This document shows positions 1 through 9,643 of a stretch of DNA of 64,000 nt, in pieces. A program made the position numbers and the translations under genes. A model generated the notes under the pieces. It had not been told where the DNA came from. It was given only the letters and a program-made list of their open reading frames with translations, and did not search any database. The number at the start of each line of letters is the position of its first letter. The first letter of the stretch is position 1. The DNA lies in the NCBI GenBank assembly GCA_012845835.1, contig JABAKD010000002.1:18103629-18167628 (forward strand), in the 5' to 3' direction. Origin of the DNA: Undaria pinnatifida (lineage: Eukaryota > Sar > Phaeophyceae > Laminariales > Alariaceae).

Positions 1-321
1 CGTTCAACTCCGCTTTCGTCTGCTCGGTCGCACACCAGCCCCTCGGCACTTGTTTGCGCTGACTAGAGGGCGCTATGTCGGCCGCGTTCGACAGTAGCGT
101 CTGGATTAGTACTGAGGTCATGTCATCAACGCTTCCGGTATTAGTACCGGCTATCGTGGAGGTGAGCTTGGCTGCTATCGTTTCTTGGAAATTCATCCGG
201 AGATGCGGGTCCGCCATTAATCTTGGTAGATCAATAGCTCGCCGGTTTTTGATGACCCTCCTTGGGCGATTAGGTGCGATGCGGCCCAAAAGGCGAATGC
301 TTCCCAATACGAGGCTATGTT
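1..321 (-). mobile_element. LINE fragment E (minus strand, runs off the window edge)
   Basis: Read on the minus strand, this stretch matches LINE copy A at about 1880-2190, the linker after the APE endonuclease and before the reverse transcriptase. It is cut at 321, where a GTT/GCT microsatellite begins, and its other end leaves the window at base 1. The missing upstream part is the minus-strand fragment at 5419-6285. The two pieces overlap by an 11-base repeat with one mismatch (311-321 and 5419-5429), so they were probably one LINE copy split by a later insertion. There is no intact coding frame. Confidence 0.8.
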
Positions 322-408
322 GTTGCTGTTGTTGTTGTTGTTGCTGTTGTTGTTGTTGCTGTTGTTGTTGTTGTTGCTGTTGTTGTTGTTGGTGTTGGTG
401 TTGTTGTC
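318..408. repeat. GTT/GCT trinucleotide microsatellite
   Basis: About 90 bases of GTT with interspersed GCT and GGT units. Read on the minus strand it is an (AAC)n tract with AGC interruptions. It directly follows a minus-strand gtgaccacggac motif, which resembles the 3' end of the LINE copies here (they end gagaac followed by AAC units). It may therefore be the expanded 3' tail of a minus-strand retroelement. Confidence 0.85.
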
Positions 409-1025
409 CGTGGTCACGCAAAGGTGCTGGAGCCCTAGGAAGACCCGAAAAACCAAATGAAATCAAAAGTTGTCCGGGAAATACTACGTTTTCCGGCCTA
501 AAGCGCATTTTACGAAGAAGGCGCACAAGTGAAAATATCCAATGTGCAAACCGAACCCACATGGCCGCGGGTATCCACTCATATTGGCCCTCGGCTGCTC
601 CCCGGCCGGGGTGGTACTCGGGCCTGAGGCTTCCCCAAAACGTGCCAGAGCCCCTGAGGGGGTGTGTTGCGTCGACCTCACTCGTGCGCTGAACTAGCGC
701 TCGGGTATGGCCGGGCCGGCAGTGACAGCCAGCGACAAGACAAAAAAGTTACTCGCGGAATTTTTTAACGCAGCAGCCTTGCCTGCGGACGCAGTATCGC
801 ATCACCGCCGCGGAAAGCGTGGGGCGCGTATCGAACAGAGAAGAGAGGATCGAACCCATGTGAGTAAGCACCAAAGTCGGGAAGGAGATGGACGTGGCGT
901 GTCGGGACTGCTGCCCCTTCATTTGGCACTCAGGCAAGAACCAGGTTGGGCGAAGGGAAACGGAGAGGGGAGAATACTCTGTCTGGGAAAAACGGAGGGT
1001 GGAATGGAGGAAATCGGAGGCTCGG
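409..1025. other. Unassigned sequence upstream of LINE copy A
   Basis: No recognisable protein, RNA or repeat boundary. Open frames are short and carry no familiar motif. The stretch may include the LINE 5' UTR: a frame opening at 888 runs into the endonuclease and passes through a very basic Lys/Arg-rich segment before the first endonuclease motif. Confidence 0.4.
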
Positions 1026-1550
1026 AAGAAGAGGAGGAGACGCAGGGGGATTCGAAGGGCTGCTCACAAAATTTGCACAGATGCAACGGCTAGGTCGAGA
1101 GCAGGGGAATTCGTGATGGGTATGTACAACGTTCGAACACTTGCTTTCAAGGGCACGATCGGCATAGGCCACGCCGAGGTGATACTGAACACTTGCGAAG
1201 ACGCAGGTTGTGATATCATAGGATTGCAGGAGGTGAGGCGAGATGGACAAAGTGATTTCACGGCGGCGGGGTATGTTGTGTTTTGCTCAGGAGCAGACGG
1301 AGGGAAGCACGAAAAGAAGGGGAACCAAGTGGTAGGCTTAGCTGTTAGAGAGTCTATCGTGGCAGGGATGGATAAGGGCGACGTCGCGGTTGAGTGCATC
1401 AGTGCTAGATTGATGAAGGTTCGCATCCAACACAAAGGAAAACCTAACGGTGTGTCGTTTGCTATAGGCTATGCTCCCGCTCTCGACACCAGCGAAAAAT
1501 GTTACTTTTGGAGCTCTGACGAGGTAGTTGGTCAAGGGGGTACCCAGTAG
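888..1550 (+). pseudogene. LINE copy A: APE-type endonuclease, N-terminal half
   Basis: This encodes the first half of an apurinic/apyrimidinic-endonuclease-like domain, which nicks target DNA to prime reverse transcription. After a basic segment of about 80 residues come the motif NVRTL and, about 40 residues later, the metal-binding glutamate in GLQEVRRDG, followed by the usual fold segment ending near YAPALDTS. The frame stops at 1550. The second half (1528-2466) lies one base out of register, so a frameshift falls around 1528-1540. The same shift, with the same terminal residues, is present in the minus-strand copy at 5756-5778. Confidence 0.8.
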
Positions 1551-2466
1551 CGACCACCTCGGTGTCCTGATGGACGCAAATGCTCGTACAGGCATGAGAG
1601 GGATCGAGTGGACCGGCAACAAGGTATTGGGTGCATACGGACGTGACGAACTGAACGACAACGGAGAGCAACTATTGACTCACGCAACTGATAACAAACT
1701 CGCCCTCATCAACACGTACTATGCTTCCCCTGCTCGTGGTATATCGTACACGTTTCAGAGTCCTAACCGAGGAAAGGCCCAGTACAGGCTTGACTACATA
1801 CTGACACGGCAAGTGGATAAACGATTGGTGCGTAATGTCATTGTGCGGACCCCACCCCGGGGGAACGCTGAGTCGGACCACAACCTCGTAATCGGAAATA
1901 TTCGCCTTTCAGGCCGCATCGCACCTAATCGTCCAAAGAGAGTCATCAAAAACCGGCGAGCTATTGATCTACCAAGATTAATGGCGGACCCGCATCTCCG
2001 GATGAATTTCCAAGAAACGATAGCAGCCAAGCTTACCTCCACGATAGCCGGTACTAATACCGGAAGCGTTGATGACATGACCTCAGTACTAACCCAGACG
2101 CTACTGTCGAACGCGGCCGACATAGCGTCTCCTAGTCGGCGCAAACAAGTACCGCGGGGCTGGTGTGCGACCGAGCAGACGAAAGCGGAGTTGAACGCAC
2201 GATGGCAGGATAGAGAAGACGCGAGAAAACGGGTCCGTTCTGCTCCAAACGATCGTGGTCTACGGCGAGCCTTGAAGGCGACCACCAAACGGATGAAACG
2301 CGCGCGGGCGGAAGCTGCACAGGGGTTCTTCGAAGAATACGTTAGCCAACTCGAAGTGCGTATCCGAGAAGGCAATCAATTTGACTTCTACAAACACCTA
2401 AAGCGGATGGATGTGGAAAGAAAGAGGACGTTTAACTCGCAGTACATCAAAGACGAGGAAGGTTGA
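1528..2466 (+). pseudogene. LINE copy A: APE endonuclease C-terminal half and linker
   Basis: Continues the endonuclease in the next frame. Visible catalytic motifs are SSDHLGVLMDANARTG (Asp/Asn), LDYILTR and the diagnostic SDHNLV (catalytic Asp-His). A linker of roughly 180 residues rich in Arg/Lys follows, matching copy C from 19550 onward. The frame ends at a TGA (2464-2466) where copy C reads CGA, so the stop is private to copy A. It connects in register-shifted form to the reverse transcriptase at 2463. Confidence 0.8.
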
Positions 2467-4087
2467 TTGCTGCGCGGGATAATGCCCTCATCCGCGAACG
2501 GTGGGTGAGGTGGTTCCACAAACTGCTTAACACTAAGTCGCCGACCCTTGACCCGAGCATTGTGGACGAGCTTAAGCAGTGGCCCCCATGCAGACCACTG
2601 GAAGATGTCCCGTCTAGGTACGAAGATGAGGAGGCGATCCGTGCGTTGGCGAACCGAAAGGCGGTAGGGCCCGATGGTCTCCGGCCGAGCTCTTGAAGGT
2701 TTCGTCCGACGAAAGATAATTGAACACCCTCGGAACGTTCCGCGATATCATCGTCGCTGTGTGGAGGGGGGGTGACGTACCGCAACAATGGAAAGATGCA
2801 ACGATTAAGGTGCTTCACAAGAAGAAAGATCGGACTGAGTGTGGCAATTATGGTGGCATCTCCTTCGTGGCTCACGGCGGTACTGCGTGTGGCCGAAAAA
2901 CGCTTCCTCGCTGATGCAGCCATCACGGACAACATGGTGCAGCTCCAGCGAAAGGAGGAAGGCGAGAAGAAGGGCACTTCACGCACAGGCAAAAGCGACG
3001 GACGGAGGGGGAAGGAGGGGGAGGAGGTGCAGAGATCGTGGGGTATGCTGTACCGGATGATGCGGACATCGTATCGCGATCATCCGAAGAGCTGGAGAAA
3101 ATGATGACGGTGATCGTGACTGCGAGCTTGTCGTTCGGGCTTACAGTATCCGAGGCAAAATCAGAGATCATGTGCCTGCAAACTAAAGGCGGGGGGGAGG
3201 TGTCGTTCACAATCAATGCAGTCGGCCAGGTATACAAACAAACAATTGAGTTTGTGTACTTGGGCGGGGCTACCACCGCAGACAGAGACCTTAGCATTGA
3301 AATAACTCGGCGTCTTCAGAGGGCCTGGGCGTGCTTCCAGCGGTACAAGATGGAAATCTATGATCGGCTCGGTGTGCGCTTACGGTTGAAGGTGCGGTTG
3401 CTGAGAGCCGAGGTGGTCGAGACACTGATATACGGTTGCATGACGTGGAACCCGAACAAGCCTGACTATGACAGGCTGCGACAGGTTCACCGCTCCATGC
3501 TCCTCCGATGCCTTGGATGGCGGAAACGGAAGCGCAACGACCACACCCTATCGTACGCCGACGCGCTTGCCACGACAGCTTTCGAGAGCATAGAGGCGAT
3601 AGTGCGCGAACGGAGAATATTGTGTACGGGATTCGTAGCACGTATGGGGGAGGATCGTCTGCCACAGAGGTTGATGTTTGGGGAGTTTGTTGGGTGTAAG
3701 GACTACTCAGGGGGGCAAGAGAAAGACTGGCTGGTGCATCTGAAGGAGGATATGTCGGTCTTTGGAATGATATTCGAAGGGTGGCGAAAGGCTGCTCAGA
3801 AGGCTGGCAGACGGTTTCGTCGAGTAGAGGCGGAATCCGAGTTTCTCATGCGGAATTGGCATGAGACGGAGAGACACAAAGCTGCAGAGCGACGCGCAAA
3901 GGTCGCGGCAGCGCTATCCACCGTCGGCATCTCTGAGCGGCCGGGGGAAGGGGGAAGGGGGGGGGGGCGGGGGGGGAGGGGGGGAGGGGGGGAGGGGGGG
4001 AGGGGGGGAGTGGGGGAGGGGGGGAGGGGGGAGGGGGGATGGGGCAAGGGGGGAAGGGGGGGGGGGGGATCATGCCCAAGAGACTGA
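2463..4087 (+). pseudogene. LINE copy A: reverse transcriptase, internally deleted
   Basis: The polymerase starts with the conserved KAVGPDGL block and a region ending near [18 protein letters not shown] at 2717-2719 is shared with copy C. At about 2871-2880 the sequence jumps directly to the segment just before motif C, omitting about 410 bases present in copy C (20403-20812) that include motif A ([13 protein letters not shown]) and motif B. Near 3047-3065 the motif-C Asp-Asp is disrupted by a one-base loss. From 3038 a long frame carries the C-terminal domain, with [23 protein letters not shown] and [10 protein letters not shown] blocks, before running into the G-rich tract. Confidence 0.85.
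3943..4070 (+). repeat. G-rich polypurine tract of LINE 3' UTR (copy A)
   Basis: About 128 bases of almost pure G with single A interruptions, directly after the C-terminal coding region. Homologous tracts lie at 17448-18072 in copy B and 21868-21930 in copy C, so the tract belongs to the element and its length is unstable. Translations of it (Gly/Arg or Pro runs) are meaningless. It has strong G-quadruplex or triplex potential by composition. Confidence 0.9.
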
Positions 4088-4272
4088 AGTCTGGGTTTGA
4101 CCATCATCGTATTGAAAGTTGTGGGCCTTTTGATGGCCGTCACAAGTTAGCATAAGACCGCCCTGACTTCTTCGCCATGTTGCGTTCTCTTTCCAGTGCC
4201 ATTGATGATGCACTTGATACTCTCCATGAGCCCAACGCCGTCTTTAGCCAGTTTTTAGGGCCTGCTAGTACG

Positions 4273-4497
4273 ACTTTTTATTTATTTATTTATTTATTTT
4301 GTTTTGCTTTTCTTCGCTTCCTATCCTTGTCTTGTCTTTTCTTGCTTTTCTTGTCTTTTTCTTGTCTTTTTTTCATTTTTCGTTTTGTTTCGCTTTTTTC
4401 TTTTTTCTTTTCTTTTTCGTTTTGTTTCGCTTTTTTCTCTTTTATTCCCGTTCCTTTCTCTTCTTTTGATTTCTTTGTTTCTTTTTTTTTAATTGAC
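4273..4497 (+). repeat. T-rich polypyrimidine tract of LINE 3' UTR (copy A)
   Basis: Begins with TTTA repeats and continues as T/C-rich sequence with cttgtctttt units. Equivalent tracts are at about 18285-18445 and 22130-22305. With the G-rich tract about 200 bases upstream, each LINE 3' UTR has a purine block then a pyrimidine block on the same strand. Confidence 0.85.
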
Positions 4498-4829
4498 TTA
4501 CGCCTGTCGTGCGTATGCGTAGTGATAGATACTACGTGTAATATATACATATTAGTCTTTCCTGGGTGGCAATCGGTATAGTTGGTTTCTCCAGGCGTGA
4601 GTAATGAGACGTATGCACCGGTATGGACCTGACACATCGTAGACTGACTCCTGATTTCACTTTTATATGTTTCTGGTGGAGGCATGAATTGTGTCAGCTG
4701 TGCTATATGCGTGTACCACCTTGGGTTGTTTGTGTTTTCCCTGGAGTATTCCTCAGCTCCAGAGTGACTGAAGCCTGTCCTGTGACCACGGACTTGATTA
4801 TGCGAGTTAATGTGAGAACAACAACAACA

Positions 4830-5418
4830 ACTCAACTACACAACATAGAGTTCCCCCGTTCCCACAACTAACCAACTCGCGGCTACAAACTACAGCGGTT
4901 GGGCTATCTGCACCGTACGAACCGCACGGTGATCGTGAGCACAGACGAACGTGCCTGCTGTCTGGAGTGCTGCCAGAGTGACGACCCGCGGGCATGCAGT
5001 GAAACAAGAGAAATCGAACCAAAACCCACAATAGAAATTTCAATGATCGCCTCGCCTTCCCGAGTTATTTTACAGGTTGCAGCGTAGCTACGACGCCCGT
5101 TCATGAAACTTGAAAATTGCGGGGGTCGTTTCCCACGAAGGGTATACTTGGAAGTACAACTTTTCCACAAACTCTACAAGAATCAGTGACGTAACATGTT
5201 GTACTACTGTCTCGTAAAAGAACTCTGAAAAAAAAACGCCCGCTGCTCTCGTGATGATGGTGTGCGTGGGGGTCGTGGGTCTCCGTGTGCCTTAGCTTAC
5301 TCCGCCCGCTCCTTCGCACTTTCTCTCGTTGACACTAAATTCCAATCGGTTCCTCTTCTCCCCCGTCCCAAAAAAAAAAAAATGCTCCACGCAGCTTGCG
5401 GTGTTGATCTGAACAACA
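4830..5418. other. Sequence between LINE copy A and the older LINE fragment
   Basis: No gene or known repeat recognised. Contains short homopolymers: A8 near 5229 and A13 near 5371. Confidence 0.4.
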
Positions 5419-6285
5419 GAGGTTATGTTCCGACTCAGGGTTCTCCCTGGGTGGAGTTCGCACAGTAACGTTACGTACCAACCGTCTATCCACTTTCCGT
5501 GTCAGTATGTCGTCAAACCTGTGCTGGGCCTTTCCTCCGTTAGGGCTCTGAAACGTGTACGATATACCACGAGCAGGTGTATCATAGTACGTGTTGATGA
5601 GGGCGAGTTTGTTATCAGTTGCGTGAGTCAATAGTTGCTCTCCGTTGTCGTTCAGCTTGTCACGTCCGTATGCACCCAATACCTTGCTGTCGGTCCACTC
5701 GATCCCTCTCATGCCTGTACGAGCATTTGCGTCCATCAGGACACCGAGGTGGTCACTACTGGGTACCCCCTTGACCAACTACCTCGTCAGAGCTCCAAAA
5801 GTAACATTTTTCGCTGGTGTCGAGAGCGGGAGCATAGCCTATAGCAAACGACACACCGTTAGGTTTTCCTTTGTGTTGGATGCGAACCTTCATCAATCTA
5901 GCACTGATGCACTCAACCGCGACGTCGCCCTTATCCATCCCTGCCACGATAGACTCTCTAACAGCTAAGCCTACCCCTTGGTTCCCCTTCTTTTCGTGCT
6001 TCCCTCCGTCTGCTCCTGAGCAAAACACAACATACCCCGCCGCCGTGAAAGCACTTGTCCATCTCGCCTCACCTCCTGCAATCTTACGATGTCACAGCCA
6101 GCGTCCTCGCATGTCTTCCGTATCACCTCGGCGTGGCCTATGCCGTTCGTGCCCTTGAAAGCAAGTGTTCGAACGTTGTACGTACCCACGACGAGTTCTC
6201 CTGCTCTCGACTTAGCCGTTGCACCTGTGCGTATTTTCCGAGCAGCCCTTCAAAACCTCCTACGACTCCTCCTCTTCTATATCGA
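5419..6285 (-). pseudogene. LINE fragment D: endonuclease region, minus strand
   Basis: Read on the minus strand, this carries the same endonuclease as copy A. NVRTL appears near 6180, LQEVRRDG near 6070, the DANARTG region near 5740 and an SDHNL-type block (here SEHNL) near 5430. Both the frameshift between the endonuclease halves and the premature end after EVVGQGGTQ (5756-5778) are identical to copy A. Further private frameshifts occur near 6030. Homology to copy A starts about 6280 and stops at 5419, where the 5.1-kb insertion begins; it resumes in fragment E at 321. Confidence 0.85.
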
Positions 6286-8640
6286 CAGCTCGCCATAGTG
6301 TCGAAATGGCATTTTAATTTTATAATACAATCGGTGGCGTACCTACTGTAGGTGATGGCATGGCATTGTTCATCGGGATGCACTTTTTTTCTTTGAAGTG
6401 CTCAGGTTTGGGTTTGGGTCAGATTCCAGCTTCTCATGGGAGGAGCTTCGGGAGAAAATGAAGTGCGCGCCCCTACCGTAGCATTTTATTGTTTGGGGGG
6501 GGGGGTTGTGTGGACGTGTGGGTGCGCGCGTCTATGGTCCCACGTGACGGCCGTGACGACGGGAACTCCCTGCCGTGTTCGTCTGCTGGTTTTGCTCGGT
6601 TTGTTTATACTTGGGAGGGACACGTCATCCCCAGTTGGGGTCTGGAGGTGAAGGTGTGGTGGCTTGGTTAATTTCCGAGTTATGGCATGATGGCAACGTC
6701 GGACGAGAATTTTTCCACCGACTCGGGGGTGGCGCACTCCGTGCATGACGTGACACGGAGTGGAGCCGCGCCTGTTTTACGCGATCGACACACAGTCGGA
6801 ATGCACGCCACGGCAACGGTCCGAGACGCTGCTAATAGACGCCCGTTCCGAGGAATACAAGGGCGACTAGGTACAGTTTGTAATGGTACGCGTGCGGATA
6901 TGGAACAAGGATCAAGGTTCGAGGTCGTCCGTTAGGACCGACGGTGGTGCCGTTGCCCGTATGGTGAAGTCGGTGCCGTAATCCTTTGGTCTTTTTGACC
7001 ACGTCCCCCTATCCTTGTGTGTTCTATCAAGTCTGTAAGAGCGGTGGGTGAAGGTCGTGCTCTTGAGCAGCTATGGTGTAAGTGGCGAAGTCTGGTCAAA
7101 ATCGCGATAAGCGCACCCGTTGCTCTCATTGCGATTCGCGGAAGCGACAACGCTCGCAGTCGGAGGAGGTATACCGGATCGAATGATTCAGAGAGAAGGG
7201 TGGTGGGGGCCCAACGCGTACATGGTATATACGCACAATATAGTAAACCGTTCGATAAGAGTGTCACGTAAGATAGTCATGGCAAGCATAGAGAATGATG
7301 GACAACTGGGGGAACGTACAGCCCGGGGAAAATACTATAACTAGTGCACGGCCACCGTAGCCTCAGACTACCTCGAAGTTGGCGGAGTCGAGTGGTACGG
7401 TACCATTCGGAGGCTTGATCGCCCGAGACGACTGTAGGCGGTAACAGTTAGGAACCAGACTTGTATCATTTTGGGAGAGAGAGGCGGTGTATGAGCGGGC
7501 AAGACACATAGGAGATTGCAGGAGGCTAATATGGCTGTATCTGGCCAAAGGGGAGAAGTATCTCTATCCCACGCCTGCCTGGTTGGTGAAAAACCCGACG
7601 TGCTCCGTGCCGGCATAGTAAGGGTGCGAGGGTCAATGGTCATACGACTACGGCCATTCACACGCTGAGTACACCCCCACGACCCTGAAAACGATAATGA
7701 CATAGCAATTCGAAATACAAACGATAAGCTAAACGTACTCCCCGATTAACAATCCCATGCATGACCTAGGTGCACAGCGAACTATACTGCAGCAAAAAAA
7801 AGTCAAATCTCGACGTTTTGGGATTAAAGAGACCTGTTTGTTGATCCCTACGAAGCGTAGAGGGCTTGCCCGTTGAGCTGACAATAGTGAGGTAGTGAAG
7901 TGGGGTAGTGGAGTCACCGGTATGAAGACAAGTAAAAGACGTACAAATGTGTATTGAGTTGCTCCTAGCCAACGCACAGCGTGGAGGGTGCTCGCCAGGA
8001 AGAAAAGGCGGCTAAATAGGCGGAGTATTGCCACCATCCCGATATCCCGCTATCATGTGGCCAACATATAACTGGAAACCCCTGAAATACTCAACCCTCA
8101 TCATATCCGCATCACATCGAAGCATACAATCAACAGCCTCCCTGCTTCGTGAATGATACGGTACGATGCTATATCGTCATATCATCAGGGTAAAACGGTT
8201 CAATGGAAAATACGGGCCGTAGTCCTTGAAAAACACTACATAAATCTAGAGATATAATTCAGAGACAGTATCCAACATCAATCTTCACGAACCTAAGATC
8301 TAAGTCGTAAAATTCTAAGTCCAAAAACAACTCCTCAAATCCGAAATCCATAGACCGAAAACTCAAAGCTGAAATGCAAATTCCAAAAATCCAAAAACTC
8401 AAACATCGGCCTTATAGTCAGCACCCAGCCTTCCTTATAAAACAGTTGTCAGCTCCATAGAATAGGGATGCCAACAAGTGTGATCGGACAGCAGTCTCAA
8501 AACTAACTTTCGAATTAGACGAACGCCTCCCGGCTGGGTACATTCACTTGCCTCGCTCAATACCATGCACTCTTAGAAGCACCAAAATCCAGCTAACATA
8601 TTTATGCAGAATAATCCGCGAGGAAATAATTCAAATCAGC
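6286..8640. other. No gene recognised; short dispersed repeats
   Basis: Two dispersed repeats are visible. 6355-6480 resembles 55205-55330 (gggatg near a T-run, then gagaaaatga and a ccctaccgtagc end like the MITE terminus). 7571-7660 resembles 46405-46490 (both begin gcctggttggtgaaaa and include atggtcatacg). A G12 run lies near 6496. Short open frames have no recognisable motif. Confidence 0.4.
7571..7660 (+). repeat. Dispersed repeat, partner at 46405-46490
   Basis: Shares cctggttggtgaaaa at one end and atggtcatacg at the other with 46405-46490, with diverged sequence between. Family unknown. Confidence 0.5.
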
Positions 8641-8735
8641 TCGCGAAAAGTTAGTCGCCCTCGGGTTCACACGTATCGGACTCGTCGAGTTGAGACCTTT
8701 TTCCTACTTAACGAGCCATAATCATCTTAAGGGGT

Positions 8736-8952
8736 CAAGCGAATCCTACCCCGCACAAGCGGTAACAGGTGGGCGTGAGCCCTCCTTGAAGGATAAAAAC
8801 TAAATGATTGGCTCAGCTGGGTCTCATTACGGGGCTAGTTGAGAAAACCATAGACTGAATACGCAGGAATGACCCCGGGTAGTTTACCAAAAACTGTTGC
8901 CGTCCCCAAGTCCCACAGATCTCATACTTCCAGCTCATAATATACTCCATAT
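8736..8952 (+). repeat. 222-bp tandem repeat unit 1
   Basis: Begins caagcgaatcctacc and ends near atactccatat. The unit recurs at 9285 and 9507. Units 2 and 3 are spaced 222 bases; units 1 and 2 are 549 apart because a SINE (8953-9270) lies between them. Confidence 0.85.
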
Positions 8953-9270
8953 ATATTATATATTTACCGGTCGCCCCGGTGGCGTATATGGCTATCCTCG
9001 AGCCTGGTATAGGTCAGTTTCGTGAATTCGAGCCCCGCCGAGTGCATGCTCGTATAAATTCGTTGGGACTTCTTCTTGTGCACAAATTGACTTGCGGAAA
9101 GCGCGAGAGCGTGAGTTAGCAACACTCGATGAAGAATCGACGAGCAGTGGGATTGCTGAACCCTGAGCGTGATAAAAATTGAAGGCAAGAACCGGGGGGG
9201 GAAGGGACGACACCTGTGACCACGGCTTGTCCAGAAGCTGAAAAGTAAAAGTGCGAGAAAACAATAAAAA
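8953..9270 (+). mobile_element. tRNA-derived SINE, copy 1
   Basis: A 318-bp insertion between two units of a tandem repeat. Its head has the features of a tRNA gene: gccccggtggcg with a box-A-like tggcgtatatgg, then about 40 bases on a box-B-like gaattcgagcc. The body ends in an A-rich tail (aaaacaataaaaa). Flanks form a near-perfect target duplication, actccatat at 8944-8952 and actccgtgt at 9271-9279. Related copies: 14775-15090 (minus), about 62800-63125 (minus) and about 58310-58600 (plus, 5' truncated). It encodes no protein and would be transcribed by RNA polymerase III if active. The motif cctgtgaccacgg (9213-9225) also occurs in the LINE 3' end. Confidence 0.8.
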
Positions 9271-9284
9271 ACTCCGTGTCAAAT

Positions 9285-9506
9285 CAAGCGAATCCTACTC
9301 CGCTCAAGCGGTAACAGGTGGGCGTGACCCCTCCTTCCAGAATGAAAACTAAGCGATTTGGGTCAGCTGGGTCTCATTACGGGGCTAGTTGAGAAAACCA
9401 TAGACTGCTTACGCAGGGATGACCCCGGGTAGTTTACCAAAACCCGTTGCCGTCCCCAAGCCCCAAAAATCTCATACTTCCAGCTTATAATATACTCCGT
9501 ATCAAA
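9285..9506 (+). repeat. 222-bp tandem repeat unit 2
   Basis: Complete unit, followed directly by unit 3. Contains the blocks ggtaacaggtgggcgtga and gaccccgggtagtttacc seen in unit 1. Confidence 0.85.
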
Positions 9507-9643
9507 TCAAGCGAATCCTACCCCGCAAAATCGGTAACAGGTGGGCGTGACCCCTCCTTCCAGGATAAAAACTACGCGATTTGGCTCAGCTGGATCTCAC
9601 TACGGGGCTAGTTGAGAAAACCTTAGACTGATTACGCAGGGAT
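9507..9643 (+). repeat. 222-bp tandem repeat unit 3 (truncated)
   Basis: First ~137 bases of the unit. It breaks off after gattacgcagggatga, where a decayed copia fragment begins. Confidence 0.8.

Larger units (their letters stand above)
1026..4829 (+). mobile_element. Non-LTR retrotransposon (LINE) copy A
   Basis: Longest LINE copy in the window. In order it has an APE-type endonuclease, a linker, a reverse transcriptase with its central part deleted, a C-terminal region, a G-rich purine tract, a 3' UTR with a T-rich tract, and a 3' end at gagaac(aac)n. The start is set where homology with minus-strand fragment 5419-6285 begins; the true 5' end may lie further upstream. Copies B (17107-18784) and C (about 19550-23272) share the 3' UTR. 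The coding region carries frameshifts, a stop and an internal deletion, so it is dead. Domain order fits the APE-endonuclease LINE clades. I cannot place the clade. Confidence 0.85.
322..5418 (-). mobile_element. 5.1-kb insertion splitting an older LINE copy
   Basis: The block sits between two pieces of one minus-strand LINE (1-321 and 5419-6285). It is flanked by an 11-base direct repeat with one mismatch: gaggctatgtt at 311-321 and gaggttatgtt at 5419-5429. In the uninterrupted LINE copy A the sequence is present once, near 1880-1890. This is the pattern of a target-site duplication. The minus-strand 3' side ends in an AAC/AGC tract, as expected for LINE-type integration. The block contains plus-strand LINE copy A, so it is either one element with a nested insertion or several successive insertions. 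Its own identity is not resolved. Confidence 0.5.

Noticed and set aside
75-692. 205-codon plus-strand frame with a polycysteine run
   Set aside because: Antisense of a LINE fragment followed by a GTT/GCT microsatellite; the cysteines are TGT/TGC repeats.
4177-4835. Phe/Leu-rich plus-strand and Lys/Glu-rich minus-strand frames resembling a membrane protein or coiled coil
   Set aside because: They translate the T-rich LINE 3' UTR tract, and similar tracts occur in the other copies without conserved reading frame.
8985-9050. A genuine tRNA gene
   Set aside because: Box A and B are recognisable but acceptor pairing is poor, and the sequence continues into a SINE body present in several copies.
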